A stretch of 6,814 bases of DNA from Ponticaulis sp. (lineage in GTDB: Bacteria > Pseudomonadota > Alphaproteobacteria > Caulobacterales > Hyphomonadaceae): contig PABS01000034.1 in NCBI GenBank assembly GCA_002699325.1, positions 2,506 to 9,319 on the forward strand. Reading direction: 5' to 3'. The position numbers were made by a program, and so were the translations under genes. Below the pieces are notes generated by a model. That model did no database searches. It was not told where the DNA came from and was given only the letters and a program-made list of their open reading frames with translations. This document shows, in pieces, positions 1-5,651 of this stretch (positions within the stretch are counted from its first letter, which is position 1; each line of letters starts with the position of its first letter).

Positions 1-1
1 A

Positions 2-922
2 AGAGATGAGGATGCGCCAGAGACGCAGGTTCTCTATGCGGTGAGCGACGATGATGGCGCCAGGTGGAGCCCGCCGCGTACGCTGACGGCGCCCCGGATT
101 GAAGGCTACACGACGAGTGGCGGCTGGTGGCAAACCGAAGACCGGCTCCTGGCCTATGTGAATGTCTGGCCTGAACATGAAGACGGTGCGCGTTCCGGAC
201 GAACGGAGTTCATGATCAGCACCGATGGCGAAGTCTGGTCCGCGCCAGAAGCTGTGCGCCTGTCAGATGGCAGGCCTGTGCCTGGCATTATCGAGCAGGA
301 TACGCGCGCCATTCCGGATGGGCGTCTTGTGACCACATTCCATGTCGAGCCCGGCCTGACCGCGACGCCCTTCTATACAGATGATCCGCTGGGGATGACG
401 GGCTGGACTGCCGGTCTTATGGAAAATCTGCCTCATGACGGAGATGTCAGCCGGGAATTGGAGCCGAGCTGGTTCTGGCGCCGGAAGAGCCACGAGATTG
501 TGATGCTGTTTCGTGATCAGGCGACGAGCTATCAGACGCTGGTTTCGGTGAGCGCTGATAGCGGCGAAAACTGGACAACACCTGAGCTGGTCGGGTTTCC
601 GGATTCTCGCTCCAAGCAGAGTGCCGGCAATCTGCCCGATGGCAGCGTGTTCCGGGTTTCAAATCCGCGGTCTGATCGAGCCCGCTATCCGCTCGTCCTG
701 TCCCTGAGTGAGGATGGCATTGTTTTTGATCGCGCCTGGCTATTGCGCGCGGGCGGTGGAGACATCCAGCCTCTTCGTTTTGAGGGGCGCTATAAGCGTG
801 AAGGATATTCCTATCCCAAAACCCATGTCGGCGAGCGTTATCTCTATGTCGGTTATGCAACAAACAAAGAGGATGTGGAGGTGACGCGAGTGCCACTGGA
901 GAGCCTGTTGAAGCAGGACTGA
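2..922 (+). CDS. Sialidase-like BNR/Asp-box repeat protein, 3' part (5' end outside window)
   Basis: The frame is open from the first bases of the window to the TGA at 920-922, giving 306 visible residues. A GTG at 41 lies inside a conserved motif, so it is an internal codon and the true start is upstream of the window. Four Asp-box motifs (S-x-D-x-G-x-x-W or variants) are visible: SDDDGARW at 44-67, STDGEVW at 218-238, SADSGENW at 551-574, and a degenerate SEDGIVF at 707-727 with Phe for Trp. Such motifs mark turns between blades of six-bladed beta-propellers of the sialidase/neuraminidase superfamily. The C-terminal YSYPKTH followed by a Tyr-rich strand resembles the last blade of BNR_2-type proteins. 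Substrate and true sialidase activity cannot be told: the N-terminal arginine motif is outside the window. It may be a glycoside hydrolase acting on another acidic sugar, or a non-catalytic propeller. The superfamily call is firm, the activity is not. Confidence 0.8.
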   Translation, partial: RDEDAPETQVLYAVSDDDGARWSPPRTLTAPRIEGYTTSGGWWQTEDRLLAYVNVWPEHEDGARSGRTEFMISTDGEVWSAPEAVRLSDGRPVPGIIEQDTRAIPDGRLVTTFHVEPGLTATPFYTDDPLGMTGWTAGLMENLPHDGDVSRELEPSWFWRRKSHEIVMLFRDQATSYQTLVSVSADSGENWTTPELVGFPDSRSKQSAGNLPDGSVFRVSNPRSDRARYPLVLSLSEDGIVFDRAWLLRAGGGDIQPLRFEGRYKREGYSYPKTHVGERYLYVGYATNKEDVEVTRVPLESLLKQD

Positions 923-923
923 A

Positions 924-948
924 CGGATTGTCCGAGGGGGACAATTCG
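924..948 (+). terminator. Hairpin after the sialidase-like gene, possible terminator without a T-tract
   Basis: The arms CGGATTGTCC (924-933) and GGACAATTCG (939-948) pair over 10 bp with one G-T wobble, around a five-base loop GAGGG. The hairpin begins two bases after the stop codon. No run of T follows, so it is either a weak or factor-assisted terminator or a 3'-end-stabilising stem. It separates the sialidase-like gene from gap. Confidence 0.5.
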
Positions 949-971
949 GCCATATCTTCGCACTGCAGCAC

Positions 972-1010
972 TGGACGTGTCACATTTCCCGGTCTACAGA
1001 ACCCGGAAAT
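972..1010 (+). promoter_or_regulatory. Candidate gap promoter inside an inverted repeat (possible operator)
   Basis: ATTTCCCGGT (984-993) and ACCCGGAAAT (1001-1010) form a 10-bp inverted repeat with one mismatch and a 7-bp spacer. A weak sigma-70-like pair, TGGACG (972-977) and TACAGA (995-1000) with a 17-bp gap, puts the -10 hexamer inside that spacer. A protein bound to the repeat would then cover the -10. The repeat is directly visible; promoter and operator roles are inference. It could instead fold as an RNA hairpin in the gap leader. Confidence 0.35.
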
Positions 1011-1039
1011 TCATACCGTCGGGGTCTGTCGGATAAATC

Positions 1040-1047
1040 AGGAGAAG
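1040..1047 (+). promoter_or_regulatory. Ribosome binding site deciding the gap start
   Basis: AGGAGAAG begins at 1040. The AGGAG core lies 8 nt before the ATG at 1053 but only 5 nt before an in-frame GTG at 1050. Spacing and the conserved GAPDH N-terminus ([16 protein letters not shown]) both favour the ATG. Confidence 0.75.
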
Positions 1048-1052
1048 AAGTG

Positions 1053-2060
1053 ATGGCTGTGCGCGTTGCGATTAACGGTTTTGGTCGGATTGGTCGGAAT
1101 GTTCTCCGTTCCATTCTCGAGAATGGTCGCAAAGATATTGAAGTCGTCGCTATCAATGATCTCGGCCCGGTCGAGACGAACGCTCACCTCCTGAAATATG
1201 ACTCCGTTCACGGCACACTTCCGATGGACGTGACGGTCGAAGGCGACACCATCAAAGTTGGTGGCCAGTCTTTCAAAGTGACTGCGATCCGCGACCCGAA
1301 GGACCTGCCACACGGGTCAAACAATGTGGATATCGCCATGGAATGCACAGGCATCTTCACGGCGAAAGAAAAAGCGGCGCTTCACCTGGAAGCAGGCGCA
1401 AAGCGTGTTCTGGTTTCTGCACCAGCATCCGGCGCGGACAAAACCATTGTTTACGGCGTAAATCATGACACGCTGACCAAGGACGACCTGGTCGTTTCTA
1501 ACGCATCGTGCACCACAAACTGCCTGTCACCTGTCGCCAAAGTTCTCAACGATGCCATTGGTATCGAAAAAGGCATGATGACGACCATTCACTCTTATAC
1601 GGGTGACCAGCCGACGCTTGATACCATGCACAAGGACCTCTATCGCGGCCGCGCGGCAGCGATGTCCATGATCCCGACATCAACCGGCGCTGCGAAAGCT
1701 GTTGGTCTGGTCCTTCCAGAGCTGAACGGTAAGCTCGACGGCTTTGCGATGCGCGTTCCAACGCCAAACGTGTCTGTTGTCGACCTGAAATTCATCGCCA
1801 AGCGCGAGACAACGGTTGATGAGATCAACGCTGCGATCCGTTCGGCTGCTGACGGCGCTATGAAAGGCGTGCTTGGCTATACTGATGCGCCAAACGTTTC
1901 GATCGACTTCAACCATAATCCGCATTCTTCCGTCTTCCACATGGATCAGACGAAAGTCATGGACGGCACGCTGTGCTCTGTTCTGAGCTGGTACGACAAT
2001 GAGTGGGGCTTCTCCACACGCATGTCCGACACAGCAATCGAAATGGCGAAATACATTTAA
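1053..2060 (+). CDS. gap: Glyceraldehyde-3-phosphate dehydrogenase, phosphorylating
   Basis: Cytosolic enzyme that converts glyceraldehyde-3-phosphate, NAD(P)+ and phosphate to 1,3-bisphosphoglycerate, reversibly. The 335 residues match the family's usual length. The N-terminal Rossmann motif [10 protein letters not shown] is at residues 7-16. The catalytic motif SCTTNC is at 152-157 with nucleophile Cys153, and the base His180 is in TIHSYT. The C-terminal signature WYDNEWGFS is at 313-321. Asp36 in INDL is the residue that normally binds the NAD ribose and disfavours NADP. However, Thr191-Met192 replace the Leu-Pro pair that accompanies NAD-only enzymes such as the Bacillus stearothermophilus one, so cofactor strictness is open. 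A 10-bp hairpin precedes the promoter region and a strong terminator-like hairpin follows the gene, so it may be largely monocistronic. The family call is certain; assignment as the glycolytic rather than a second paralogue is inferred from linkage to pgk and aldolase. Confidence 0.98.
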   Translation: MAVRVAINGFGRIGRNVLRSILENGRKDIEVVAINDLGPVETNAHLLKYDSVHGTLPMDVTVEGDTIKVGGQSFKVTAIRDPKDLPHGSNNVDIAMECTGIFTAKEKAALHLEAGAKRVLVSAPASGADKTIVYGVNHDTLTKDDLVVSNASCTTNCLSPVAKVLNDAIGIEKGMMTTIHSYTGDQPTLDTMHKDLYRGRAAAMSMIPTSTGAAKAVGLVLPELNGKLDGFAMRVPTPNVSVVDLKFIAKRETTVDEINAAIRSAADGAMKGVLGYTDAPNVSIDFNHNPHSSVFHMDQTKVMDGTLCSVLSWYDNEWGFSTRMSDTAIEMAKYI

Positions 2061-2084
2061 GCTGCGCTCGGGGGAGCCGGCTTA
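2058..2084 (+). other. Hairpin overlapping the gap stop codon
   Basis: TAAGCTG (2058-2064) with a bulged C at 2065 and GCTC (2066-2069) pairs with GAGC (2074-2077) and CGGCTTA (2078-2084) around a GGGG loop: 11 pairs, one of them a T-G wobble. No T-tract follows. It could protect the 3' end of the gap message. The pairing is visible; the role is inference. Confidence 0.4.
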
Positions 2085-2116
2085 TGGAAGCCCGCCAGAC
2101 AAACACGCAACATGCG

Positions 2117-2152
2117 AAGGAACTCGGGGAGCAGGCGCTTCCCGAGTTCTTT
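2117..2152 (+). terminator. Rho-independent terminator or attenuator between gap and pgk
   Basis: The arms 2117-2132 and 2137-2152 pair over 16 bp with two G-T wobbles around the tetraloop AGGC. The core GAACTCGGG/CCCGAGTTC is perfect. The right arm ends in TTCTTT, so the T-tract is short and partly inside the stem. It should end most gap transcripts or let a fraction read into pgk, giving more GAPDH mRNA than PGK mRNA. Confidence 0.75.
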
Positions 2153-2162
2153 GCTGCCTGCT

Positions 2163-2215
2163 TGCCAGGAAATGTTGATAGCAGGGAACCAGACGCACGA
2201 TCTGTTCGTCTGGCA
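2163..2215 (+). other. pgk leader with two mutually exclusive stems
   Basis: CCAGACG (2189-2195) pairs perfectly with CGTCTGG (2207-2213). The right arm overlaps CTGGCA (2210-2215), which is also the exact complement of TGCCAG (2163-2168), so only one stem can form at a time. The region lies between the gap terminator and pgk. No convincing promoter hexamers were found between 2154 and 2307. Short stems like these can arise by chance. Confidence 0.3.
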
Positions 2216-2307
2216 TTTCGCAGAACCTGCAACTCGCGCTTATTTGGCCAGTCTCTGACAGTTGTCCGAAGCAATGTGCGAGAGCCAGAATACACAGGGA
2301 CCAAGAG

Positions 2308-3504
2308 ATGACCGATTTCAAACGCATTGAAGACGCTGGCGATTTGACTGGAAAAGTCGCGCTCACGCGCGTTGATTTCAACGTGCCGATGGCCGATGGC
2401 AAAATCACTGACGACACGCGACTCGTCGCTGCAGTAGAAACTGTTAATGCGCTGCGCGGCGCAGGCGCAAAGGTCGCGCTCTTATCCCACTTTGGTCGGC
2501 CCAAAGGCACCAGAGATCCTTCCATGTCTCTCAAGCCCGTGGCGCAAGCCTTCGCGAAGGTTATGGGGCATCCAGTGAGCTTCTGTGAGGACTGCAAAGG
2601 GGAAGACGCCAAGGCCGCGATTACCGCTCTTGAGGAAACCGGCATCATTCTTCTGGAGAACACGCGGTATTATGCCGGTGAAGAAAAAAATGATCCGCAG
2701 CTCGCCGCCGACATTGCCGAATTGGGCGACGTATTTGTTTCCGACGCATTTTCCGCAGCTCACCGCGCCCATGTGTCTACGGTTGGTCTTGCGGACCATC
2801 TGCCAGCCTATGCTGGCAAAAGCATGGAACGGGAGCTGAGCGCTTTGAATGCCGCGCTGGGTAAGCCGCAGCGGCCGGTAATGGCGGTAGTCGGTGGCGC
2901 GAAAGTGTCTTCCAAGATTGATCTTCTCAAAAACCTTGTCTCCAAAGTCGACTATCTCGTCATCGGTGGCGGCATGGCAAATACGTTCCTGGCGGCGCGG
3001 GGCGAAGATGTCGGCAAGTCGCTCTGTGAGCATGATCTCAAGGACACAGCAAACGCAATCGAAGTGAATGCTGAAAAGTCGGGCTGCGAGATTGTTCTGC
3101 CGGTTGATCTGGTGGTGGCCAAAGAATTCGCCGCCAATGCGCCGCACCGCACGATTGGCCTTGATGAGGTTGAGGCCGATGAGATGATCCTCGATGCGGG
3201 GCCTGCGACAGTGACGCGTCTTGAATCGATCATGGACTCAGCGAGCACACTGATCTGGAACGGTCCGCTTGGCGCTTTTGAGATGGAGCCGTTTGATGCC
3301 GCAACGGTTGCCGCGGCCAAGGCAGCTGGGGCGCGTGCAAAATCAGGAGAGCTGATCGCCGTTGCAGGTGGCGGGGACACTGTTGCCGCACTTAATCATG
3401 CCGGTGCAGCTGAAGATTTCACATTCATTTCTACCGCTGGCGGGGCCTTCCTCGAATGGATGGAAGGCAAGGACCTGCCTGGCGTGGAAGCCTTGAAGAA
3501 ATAA
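2308..3504 (+). CDS. pgk: Phosphoglycerate kinase
   Basis: Cytosolic enzyme that transfers phosphate between 1,3-bisphosphoglycerate and ADP, giving 3-phosphoglycerate and ATP, reversibly. It is 398 residues, a typical bacterial length. Motifs run in the family order: RVDFNVP (21-27) and SHFGRPKG (60-67) of the substrate side; Arg120 in ENTR; the basic patch AHRAH (151-155); [11 protein letters not shown] (194-204) of the nucleotide domain; WNGPLGAFE (317-325); the glycine loop AGGGDT (353-358); and [10 protein letters not shown] near the end. The DAF motif reads SDAFSAAH, with Ser145 where Asn is usual, a mild variant. ATG 2308 has AGGGA (2296-2300) 7 nt upstream. The aldolase gene follows after 49 nt without a terminator, so the two are probably one transcript. 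The identity is secure. Confidence 0.98.
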   Translation: MTDFKRIEDAGDLTGKVALTRVDFNVPMADGKITDDTRLVAAVETVNALRGAGAKVALLSHFGRPKGTRDPSMSLKPVAQAFAKVMGHPVSFCEDCKGEDAKAAITALEETGIILLENTRYYAGEEKNDPQLAADIAELGDVFVSDAFSAAHRAHVSTVGLADHLPAYAGKSMERELSALNAALGKPQRPVMAVVGGAKVSSKIDLLKNLVSKVDYLVIGGGMANTFLAARGEDVGKSLCEHDLKDTANAIEVNAEKSGCEIVLPVDLVVAKEFAANAPHRTIGLDEVEADEMILDAGPATVTRLESIMDSASTLIWNGPLGAFEMEPFDAATVAAAKAAGARAKSGELIAVAGGGDTVAALNHAGAAEDFTFISTAGGAFLEWMEGKDLPGVEALKK

Positions 3505-3512
3505 ATAATAAT

Positions 3513-3528
3513 GCCCGGAAAATCGGGC
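3513..3528 (+). other. Small intercistronic hairpin between pgk and aldolase
   Basis: GCCCGG (3513-3518) and TCGGGC (3523-3528) form a 6-bp stem with one wobble and an AAAA loop. It begins 8 nt after the pgk stop. No T-tract follows, so it is not an intrinsic terminator; an mRNA-processing or stabilising stem is more likely. Confidence 0.4.
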
Positions 3529-3553
3529 GAGAGACCTAGCAGAGGGACAAAAC

Positions 3554-4447
3554 ATGCCGAATTCAGAAATGCTGAAACAGGTTGCGGAGAAAGACGGCTT
3601 TATCGCAGCGCTCGATCAGTCTGGCGGCTCAACACCTAAAGCGCTGAAGCTCTATGGGATTGAGGAAAACGCCTATTCGAGCGACGAAGAAATGTTCGGC
3701 CTGATCCACGATATGCGCACTCGCATCATTCAGGCGCCAGCCTTCACCGGCGAGAAGGTGATCGGCGCGATCCTGTTCGAGCGGACCATGGATGGTGATA
3801 TCGAAGGCACGCCAACAGCGACCTATCTCTGGGAACAATGCAAAGTCGTTCCATTCCTGAAAGTGGACAAAGGCCTGGCTGATGAAGAGAACGGCGTTCA
3901 GGTGATGAAGCCGATGCCGCAGCTGGATGATCTTTGTCAGCGTGCCGCTTCAAAAGGCATTTTTGGAACGAAGATGCGCTCCAATATCAATGCGGCCAAT
4001 CCTGAAGGCATCGCGGCCGTTGTGGCGCAGCAATTCGAAGCTGGTAAGCAAATCCTGTCTCATGGTCTGGTTCCGATTATCGAGCCGGAAGTGAACATCA
4101 AGATCACTGACAAGGCTGAAGCCGAAGACATTCTGCGTGACGAAATCGCAAAGCATCTCGATACGCTCAGCGAAGACCAGAACGTCATGCTGAAACTGTC
4201 CCTGCCCGACAAGGCGAACCAGTACAAATCGCTAATCGACCATCCAAGGGTGATCCGTGTTGTCGCGCTGTCTGGCGGTTACTCCCGCGAAGAGGCCAAT
4301 GCCAAGCTCGCCGAGAATACTGGCATGATTGCCAGCTTCTCACGTGCGCTGACAGAAGGTCTGACAGCGCAACAAAGCGATGACGAGTTTAACGCGACGA
4401 TCGCAGAAACGATCGACAGCATCTATCAGGCGTCCAAAGCCGGCTGA
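3554..4447 (+). CDS. fda: Fructose-bisphosphate aldolase, class I (Schiff-base, Staphylococcus Fda-like)
   Basis: Cleaves fructose-1,6-bisphosphate into dihydroxyacetone phosphate and glyceraldehyde-3-phosphate, or runs the reverse in gluconeogenesis, without a metal. The 297 residues fit the short bacterial class I subgroup rather than the roughly 360-residue animal form. Key residues are visible: Asp21 in ALDQSGGS, Lys140 and Arg142 in GTKMRSN (basic substrate pocket), Glu178 in PIIEPEV, the Schiff-base lysine Lys214 in MLKLSLP, the phosphate loop ALSGGYS (238-244), and Arg264 in SFSRAL. These correspond by motif to rabbit Asp33, Lys146/Arg148, Glu187, Lys229, Ser271 and Arg303. ATG 3554 is preceded by AGAGGGA (3541-3547) at 6 nt. 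It is the last gene of the pgk operon, ahead of a strong terminator. Use of a class I rather than the zinc class II enzyme next to gap-pgk is a lineage trait, not an oddity. Confidence 0.96.
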   Translation: MPNSEMLKQVAEKDGFIAALDQSGGSTPKALKLYGIEENAYSSDEEMFGLIHDMRTRIIQAPAFTGEKVIGAILFERTMDGDIEGTPTATYLWEQCKVVPFLKVDKGLADEENGVQVMKPMPQLDDLCQRAASKGIFGTKMRSNINAANPEGIAAVVAQQFEAGKQILSHGLVPIIEPEVNIKITDKAEAEDILRDEIAKHLDTLSEDQNVMLKLSLPDKANQYKSLIDHPRVIRVVALSGGYSREEANAKLAENTGMIASFSRALTEGLTAQQSDDEFNATIAETIDSIYQASKAG

Positions 4448-4464
4448 TCGTAAATTTCTTCTTG

Positions 4465-4481
4465 AGGAACGCCGTGTTCCT
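4465..4481 (+). other. Small stem ahead of the aldolase terminator
   Basis: AGGAAC (4465-4470) pairs with GTTCCT (4476-4481) around the loop GCCGT. It lies 17 nt after the aldolase stop and just before the main terminator. It may add to 3'-end stability, or be chance. Confidence 0.3.
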
Positions 4482-4491
4482 TCAGAATTCG

Positions 4492-4525
4492 GAAACCCTC
4501 TGGCGTTGTCAGAGGGTTTCTTTTT
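4492..4525 (+). terminator. Rho-independent terminator of the pgk-fda unit, overlapping the convergent gene's stop
   Basis: GAAACCCTCTG (4492-4502) and CAGAGGGTTTC (4510-4520) are a perfect 11-bp inverted repeat with loop GCGTTGT, followed by TTTTT (4521-4525). It is a canonical terminator for + strand transcription. The TGA of the minus-strand permease gene (4511-4509) lies in its right arm and loop. In the minus direction only GGGTTTCC and an AT-poor stretch follow, so termination there should be weaker. Confidence 0.92.
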
Positions 4526-5393
4526 GCACGGCGGGCTCACCTGGTTTCAGAGCGTCACGAAGCAGGATCAGGGCAGCATAAATTACGACCAGAACCACAC
4601 CCCAGCGGAGCCAGACCATTGGAAGCTCCTTCACCACCAGTGCAGCGAGGAGAACCGCTGGCACGCCGCCAATCATCATTCCGAGCACCACTTTAAGATC
4701 GATGCGATCTGACCTGACAAAGCGAAGGGCAGTGGAGGGCATGAGAAAGGCGCAGCAGCTGGACATGATTGGGAAGGCAAGACGGGGATCGAGCCCGAAC
4801 AGGCTGAGCAGGATCAGTGATGGCGCATAAAGCCCGATGCCGAACGCCATAAGAATCCCGAGAACAAAGTGCACCGCAATGGCGATGATGAGCAGCGGGG
4901 TAGGTAGTCCGCCTGCTGCGCCGCCCGCAGGCATAAGGTTCAGGTTACTGGCCGCAAAGAGACCTGCGGCAATGAGGAGCGCGATGCCCACAACCAACTG
5001 AACCGTTCGCACCGGTGCGCGCACGACCAAATTGGCGCCAACAGCGGCACCCAAAACGGCGGCAATGACACATCCTGTCAGCAGGATCGGATCGACAGCA
5101 ACTCCCAGCAAAATGAGAAAGATCGCCGATTGGACGATCACAGGCAGCGCATGGCCGACATTCAGTGTCGCCGGAATATGGCTGTCTGGCAGAAGCTTTC
5201 GGAATTTGAACCAGGCTGTGGTGGGCGCAAAATTACCAATGCCGAGCGTATCAAAAAAGCTCGTTACCGCTCCAATGGCGGCGCCTTCGGGAGAGGGAGA
5301 AAGCTGCCCCGTGGAAAGCGCCGCTTTCAGCACGAGGCCAATCAGACCAACGGCGAAAACGGCCAGCAGGCCAAGCAAAACAGTCAGAACCAT
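4509..5393 (-). CDS. TauE/SafE-family membrane permease (putative anion or sulfur-compound exporter)
   Basis: Integral inner-membrane protein of 294 residues from the ATG at 5393. Hydrophobic segments lie at about 1-23, 36-58, 82-100, 104-124, 130-148, 165-200, 205-225, 233-253 and 262-279, the repeated two-half layout of TauE/SafE (formerly DUF81) proteins. Family-typical motifs include TSFFDTLGIGNFAPTTA (44-60), LNVGHALP (77-84), GIGLYAPS (185-192) and FPIM followed by CAFLMP (207-219). Characterised family members have been linked to sulfite, sulfoacetate or other organosulfonate export, but this subgroup has no assigned substrate and nothing nearby names one. GTG 5399 and TTG 5396 are in frame upstream but would sit on the ribosome site, so ATG 5393 is preferred. 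The gene converges on the aldolase and shares its terminator. Its unusual 5' leader is described separately. Family is secure, substrate unknown. Confidence 0.88.
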   Translation of the reverse strand: MVLTVLLGLLAVFAVGLIGLVLKAALSTGQLSPSPEGAAIGAVTSFFDTLGIGNFAPTTAWFKFRKLLPDSHIPATLNVGHALPVIVQSAIFLILLGVAVDPILLTGCVIAAVLGAAVGANLVVRAPVRTVQLVVGIALLIAAGLFAASNLNLMPAGGAAGGLPTPLLIIAIAVHFVLGILMAFGIGLYAPSLILLSLFGLDPRLAFPIMSSCCAFLMPSTALRFVRSDRIDLKVVLGMMIGGVPAVLLAALVVKELPMVWLRWGVVLVVIYAALILLRDALKPGEPAVQKETL

Positions 5394-5400
5394 CAACACA

Positions 5401-5406
5401 CCCCTT
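5401..5406 (-). promoter_or_regulatory. Ribosome binding site deciding the permease start
   Basis: On the minus strand AAGGGG lies 7 nt before the ATG at 5393. It is only 1 nt from the GTG at 5399 and 4 nt from the TTG at 5396, which argues against those starts. Confidence 0.65.
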
Positions 5407-5431
5407 CGTCTGCTGCGGGATGGTTGACGCT

Positions 5432-5453
5432 ATTGCTTTGCCTGACAAGCAAT
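5432..5453 (-). other. Dyad element 1 in the permease leader
   Basis: ATTGCTT (5432-5438) and AAGCAAT (5447-5453) are a perfect 7-bp inverted repeat with an 8-nt loop. No T-tract follows in the minus direction, so it is not a simple terminator. It is the member nearest the permease start. Confidence 0.5.
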
Positions 5454-5454
5454 C

Positions 5455-5470
5455 GGCGTGATTTCACGCC
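5455..5470 (-). other. Dyad element 2 in the permease leader (16-bp near-perfect palindrome)
   Basis: GGCGTGATTTCACGCC has 7-bp perfect arms around a 2-bp centre. Such a short centre is poor for an RNA hairpin and better suited to a dimeric DNA-binding protein. It starts two bases from element 1. Confidence 0.5.
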
Positions 5471-5474
5471 TGGA

Positions 5475-5488
5475 TCAGCGCGCGCTGA
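5475..5488 (-). other. Dyad element 3: perfect 14-bp palindrome containing the small-ORF stop
   Basis: TCAGCGCGCGCTGA equals its own reverse complement. Its left end, read on the minus strand, is the TGA stop of the 35-codon ORF. With no spacer it suits protein binding or cruciform formation better than a hairpin. It lies four bases from element 2. Confidence 0.5.
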
Positions 5489-5582
5489 CCGACATCAGGT
5501 CGCTAAGTTGACGCCAGAACGTCGCCGGATCGCTCTGCGAGCCAAAGCGGAGGCCTGAACTCGATGTTGAAATACGTCGCAT
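5475..5582 (-). CDS. Small serine-rich ORF (35 aa) upstream of the permease, possible leader peptide
   Basis: ATG at 5582 to TGA at 5477-5475 encodes 35 residues, starting MRRISTSSSG and ending LMSVSAR, with nine serines. AGGAG (5594-5590) lies 7 nt before the ATG, a better ribosome site than several full-size genes here have. It has no membrane segment or signal peptide and I recognise no family. It ends 81 nt before the permease start, with three dyad elements between. Its start codon lies in an 11-bp inverted repeat whose loop carries the ribosome site. It could be a regulatory leader peptide, a real small protein, or a chance ORF; an ORF of this length alone is weak evidence, and the call rests on the ribosome site and context. 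Confidence 0.4.
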   Translation of the reverse strand: MRRISTSSSGLRFGSQSDPATFWRQLSDLMSVSAR

Positions 5583-5613
5583 CTGTCTACTCCTGTCATG
5601 GTGTAGACAGATG
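5580..5613 (-). promoter_or_regulatory. 11-bp perfect inverted repeat around the small-ORF ribosome site
   Basis: CATCTGTCTAC (5580-5590) and GTAGACAGATG (5603-5613) are exact complements separated by 12 nt. As minus-strand RNA, the loop carries most of the AGGAG ribosome site and the ATG ends the right arm, so the fold would hide the start. As DNA it could bind two repressor dimers or a dimer with wide spacing. Which applies depends on the transcription start, which the sequence does not settle. Confidence 0.6.
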
Positions 5614-5617
5614 TCTA
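5604..5617 (-). promoter_or_regulatory. TetR-type operator candidate
   Basis: TAGACAGATGTCTA has perfect 6-bp arms TAGACA/TGTCTA around a 2-bp centre, the form often bound by TetR/AcrR-family repressors. A further TGTCTA half-site lies at 5584-5589. No TetR gene is in the window, so the cognate regulator is unknown. The assignment to a family is inference from motif shape only. Confidence 0.4.
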
Positions 5618-5642
5618 ATTTCTCAAGCTAAGTTGAGATCAA
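5613..5642 (-). promoter_or_regulatory. Weak candidate promoter for the small ORF and permease
   Basis: On the minus strand TTGATC (5642-5637) is followed after 18 nt by TTAGAC (5618-5613). The match to sigma-70 is poor. A 6-bp inverted repeat TCTCAA/TTGAGA (5621-5638) lies between the hexamers, and the TetR-type palindrome overlaps the -10. Some promoter is expected here because the upstream gene ends at 5652, but the exact hexamers are uncertain. Confidence 0.25.
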
Positions 5643-5651
5643 AACATTTTT

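Noticed and set aside
447..983. 178-codon minus-strand ORF opposite the sialidase-like gene
   Set aside because: It is the shadow of a well-supported coding frame with Asp-box motifs; its own translation shows no recognisable domain.
928..2269. TTGTCCGA occurring at 928-935 and 2262-2269
   Set aside because: An 8-base match at this distance is expected by chance; the first copy is explained by the hairpin at 924-948.
2084..2311. Possible 75-codon ORF in the gap-pgk spacer (ATG 2084)
   Set aside because: It has no ribosome site, contains the whole terminator hairpin, overlaps the pgk start, and its product looks like random translation.
5130..5558. 142-codon + strand ORF ending LTPERRRIALRAKAEA opposite the permease
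   Set aside because: The C-terminal end briefly resembles a small basic helical protein, but most of the frame is antisense to conserved TauE/SafE motifs.
5496..5600. Alternative minus-strand ORF from ATG 5600 (MTGVDRCDVF...)
   Set aside because: No ribosome site precedes it. The AGGAG lies inside it and is correctly spaced for the ATG at 5582 in another frame.
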